From the NCBI GenBank assembly GCA_937951395.1, contig CALFBV010000160.1:1-17663 (forward strand): 17,663 nt of DNA, read 5' to 3'. Each line of letters starts with the position of its first letter. Position 1 is the first letter of the stretch. This document shows positions 16,341 through 17,663 of this stretch, in pieces. The DNA is from an uncultured Rubritalea sp. (GTDB lineage: Bacteria; Verrucomicrobiota; Verrucomicrobiia; Verrucomicrobiales; Akkermansiaceae). The notes beneath the pieces were generated by a model, which was given only the letters and a program-made list of their open reading frames with translations, was not told the DNA's origin and did not search any database. Made by a program: the position numbers and the translations under genes.

Positions 16341-17171
16341 ATGAGACAGTATCCTACAAATAATATATCGCGCTTTGCCGCTGCTCCAGTGACGAAGTGG
16401 ATGCTGATCATCCTAGGGGTAAGTTTTTTGGTAGACATCGTGGGGATGGGGGATTCTTTCGGGAGACTGAAACCACATTTTGCGATAGGTAATGGAGTTC
16501 TACATGAAATATGGCGATGGGTGACCTATCCGCTAATTGATTTTAATATTGGTAGCTGGCTGTTTAGTATGATTACGTTTTTCGTGTTCGGGAAGTTAGC
16601 TGAGCCAGCAATAGGCTCACGTAGGTTTTCCATGTTGCTGATCTACACGACTCTTATAGGTGCGGTTGTTTATTCCGTGATGAGTTCCACTAGCTTGACT
16701 CCCTTGACGGGTGCTACTGGTCTAAGCATGGCGGTGCTAGTCGCAGTGGCAATGATGTATCCAGACCAAACCGTTCAGCTTCTCATCCCACCAGTGCCGA
16801 TGAAGCTCAAGACGCTCGTGATAGGGTTGATCGGGTTCCTCGTAGTGATGGCGATCGTCCAGCGAGCTGATCCAGCAGAAACTCTCGCCCATCTGAGTGG
16901 CGTAGGGGTCAGTTTTCTCTGTATGAAGAATTTGAAATGGCTGGACCTAGGAGGTAAGAAGAAGTCTAAGCAGTCAGCGAAGCGTAAAAAAGCGGCTCAA
17001 AAGAGTGTCAAGCGAGGTTCAGGAATGAAACCTCGCACTATCCTCAACATGAGCGTCAGCAAGCGCGAGGCTGAGGTTGATAGGATTTTGGAGAAGGTCT
17101 CTGCTGAGGGGATAGGGAATCTAACAGATGAGGAAAAAGAAATGCTAAAATTTGCATCAAAAAATGACTGA
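16341..17171 (+). CDS. Rhomboid-like membrane protein with altered active site and DUF6576-like tail
   Basis: Polytopic inner-membrane protein of the rhomboid superfamily, 276 residues from the ATG at 16341 (a TTG at 16296 would add 15). Rhomboid landmarks: 'IWRWVTYPLID' (57-67), 'FGKLAEPAIGSRRF' (83-96), the serine-loop position 'LTGATGLSM' (122-130), 'LLIPPVPMK' (147-155) and 'AHLSGVGV' (183-190) with the histidine His184. The nucleophile Ser of 'GASG' is Thr126. The residues where I align the His and Asn of 'HLLFNM' are Ser72 and Ser76. It may therefore be a non-proteolytic pseudo-rhomboid. A Lys-rich cytoplasmic linker leads to 'EAEVDRILEKVSAEG' and 'LTDEEKEML', a tail common in rhomboids of the Bacteroidota and related groups. 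Its end overlaps mazG by 8 bp. Confidence 0.85.
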   Translation: MRQYPTNNISRFAAAPVTKWMLIILGVSFLVDIVGMGDSFGRLKPHFAIGNGVLHEIWRWVTYPLIDFNIGSWLFSMITFFVFGKLAEPAIGSRRFSMLLIYTTLIGAVVYSVMSSTSLTPLTGATGLSMAVLVAVAMMYPDQTVQLLIPPVPMKLKTLVIGLIGFLVVMAIVQRADPAETLAHLSGVGVSFLCMKNLKWLDLGGKKKSKQSAKRKKAAQKSVKRGSGMKPRTILNMSVSKREAEVDRILEKVSAEGIGNLTDEEKEMLKFASKND

Positions 17172-17663
17172 TCAAGAAATGATGGAGTGCTCTACACCTG
17201 GGATGCAGATGGAGCGGTTAAGGGCGATAATGCATAGACTGCGGGCTCCTGGGGGGTGTCCGTGGGATGCGGAGCAGACGCATGAGAGTCTGATTTCTAA
17301 TCTCATTGAGGAAGCTTATGAGGTGGTGGATGCGATCAGGAGGGAGGACCATCCGCATTTGGAGGAGGAGCTTGGGGATTTGTTGTTGCAGGTGGTGTTT
17401 CATTCTGAGATGGCGCAGGAGGCTGGGAGATATGATATGAATGATGTAGCGCGTGGGATCTCTGAGAAGCTGATCCGCAGGCATCCACATGTTTTTGGTG
17501 ATAGTGCAGTAGATGATACGGAAGGTGTGCTGAGTCAGTGGGATGAAATTAAACGCCAAGAAAAAGGCAGCGAGGAAAAACCTTACCTCCACGGTGTAGG
17601 CGATGGTCTGCCAGCGATGCTGAAGGCGGCTAAACTCCAGAAGAAGGCGAGTAAAGTAGGCTT
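17164..17663 (+). CDS. mazG: Nucleoside triphosphate pyrophosphohydrolase MazG, partial (cut by the window end)
   Basis: Cytoplasmic house-cleaning enzyme that hydrolyses NTPs and dNTPs to monophosphates and pyrophosphate. The first 166 codons are present of roughly 260 in the family. Motifs seen are 'APGGCPWDAEQTHESL', the metal-binding 'EEAYEVVDAI' (EExxE), 'EELGDLLLQVVFH' (ExxD) and 'RHPHVFGD', which together define the first MazG domain. The ATG at 17164 overlaps the rhomboid-like gene by 8 bp, indicating translational coupling; in-frame ATGs at 17179, 17182 and 17203 are alternatives. The frame stays open to the last base, so the truncation is only that of the window. Confidence 0.93.
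   Translation, partial: MTDQEMMECSTPGMQMERLRAIMHRLRAPGGCPWDAEQTHESLISNLIEEAYEVVDAIRREDHPHLEEELGDLLLQVVFHSEMAQEAGRYDMNDVARGISEKLIRRHPHVFGDSAVDDTEGVLSQWDEIKRQEKGSEEKPYLHGVGDGLPAMLKAAKLQKKASKVG

Noticed and set aside
17218-17592. 124-residue minus-strand reading frame at the right end
   Set aside because: Antisense to mazG, whose motifs are clear; the His/Leu/Arg-rich translation is typical of a shadow.

Overview
The window is a chromosomal segment of about 17.7 kb. It most likely comes from a member of the Verrucomicrobiota (Rubritalea/Akkermansia-like). I infer this from the gene mix: a CII-like HTH protein, a gingipain-type fragment, an M29 aminopeptidase, and a rhomboid-like protein with the C-terminal 'DRIL..LT.EEKE.L' segment. 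Base composition is moderate, and most starts lack a clear Shine-Dalgarno sequence. The assignment is inference, not a database result. I see no rRNA, tRNA, CRISPR array, insertion sequence or prophage.

Left half (1-8600), phosphate acquisition. Everything runs on the minus strand. In transcription order: a Na+/Pi cotransporter with a PhoU-like tail (8415-6679) ending in a strong terminator; phoB (6548-5871) and phoR (5874-4624), which overlap by 4 bp; then pstS, pstC and pstA. pstB and a separate phoU are absent here, and pstA is followed by 460 bp of AT-rich DNA without a gene. Four 22-bp sites built like tandem 11-bp PHO boxes lie before the cotransporter gene, before phoB, in the last codons of phoR before pstS, and between pstS and pstC. 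They suggest that the whole block is one PhoB regulon with autoregulation. PstC is about twice the usual length because some 315 residues, largely acidic and probably coiled coil, are inserted into the first periplasmic loop.

Middle (8600-10000). Two minus-strand genes: a small HTH protein resembling phage CII-like regulators, and a two-helix membrane protein of unknown function.

Right half (10000-17663). mnmA (tRNA 2-thiouridylase) and an M29 aminopeptidase run on plus. A short minus-strand gene encodes only the N-terminal part of a gingipain-like (C25) protein. A complete minus-strand elongation factor G has its own promoter and terminator and no ribosomal-protein neighbours; it resembles the second EF-G (EF-G 2) of gammaproteobacteria. 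The window ends with a plus-strand cluster: a secreted helical protein of unknown function, a rhomboid-like membrane protein whose catalytic serine position is threonine, and the start of mazG, which overlaps the rhomboid gene and is cut by the window edge.
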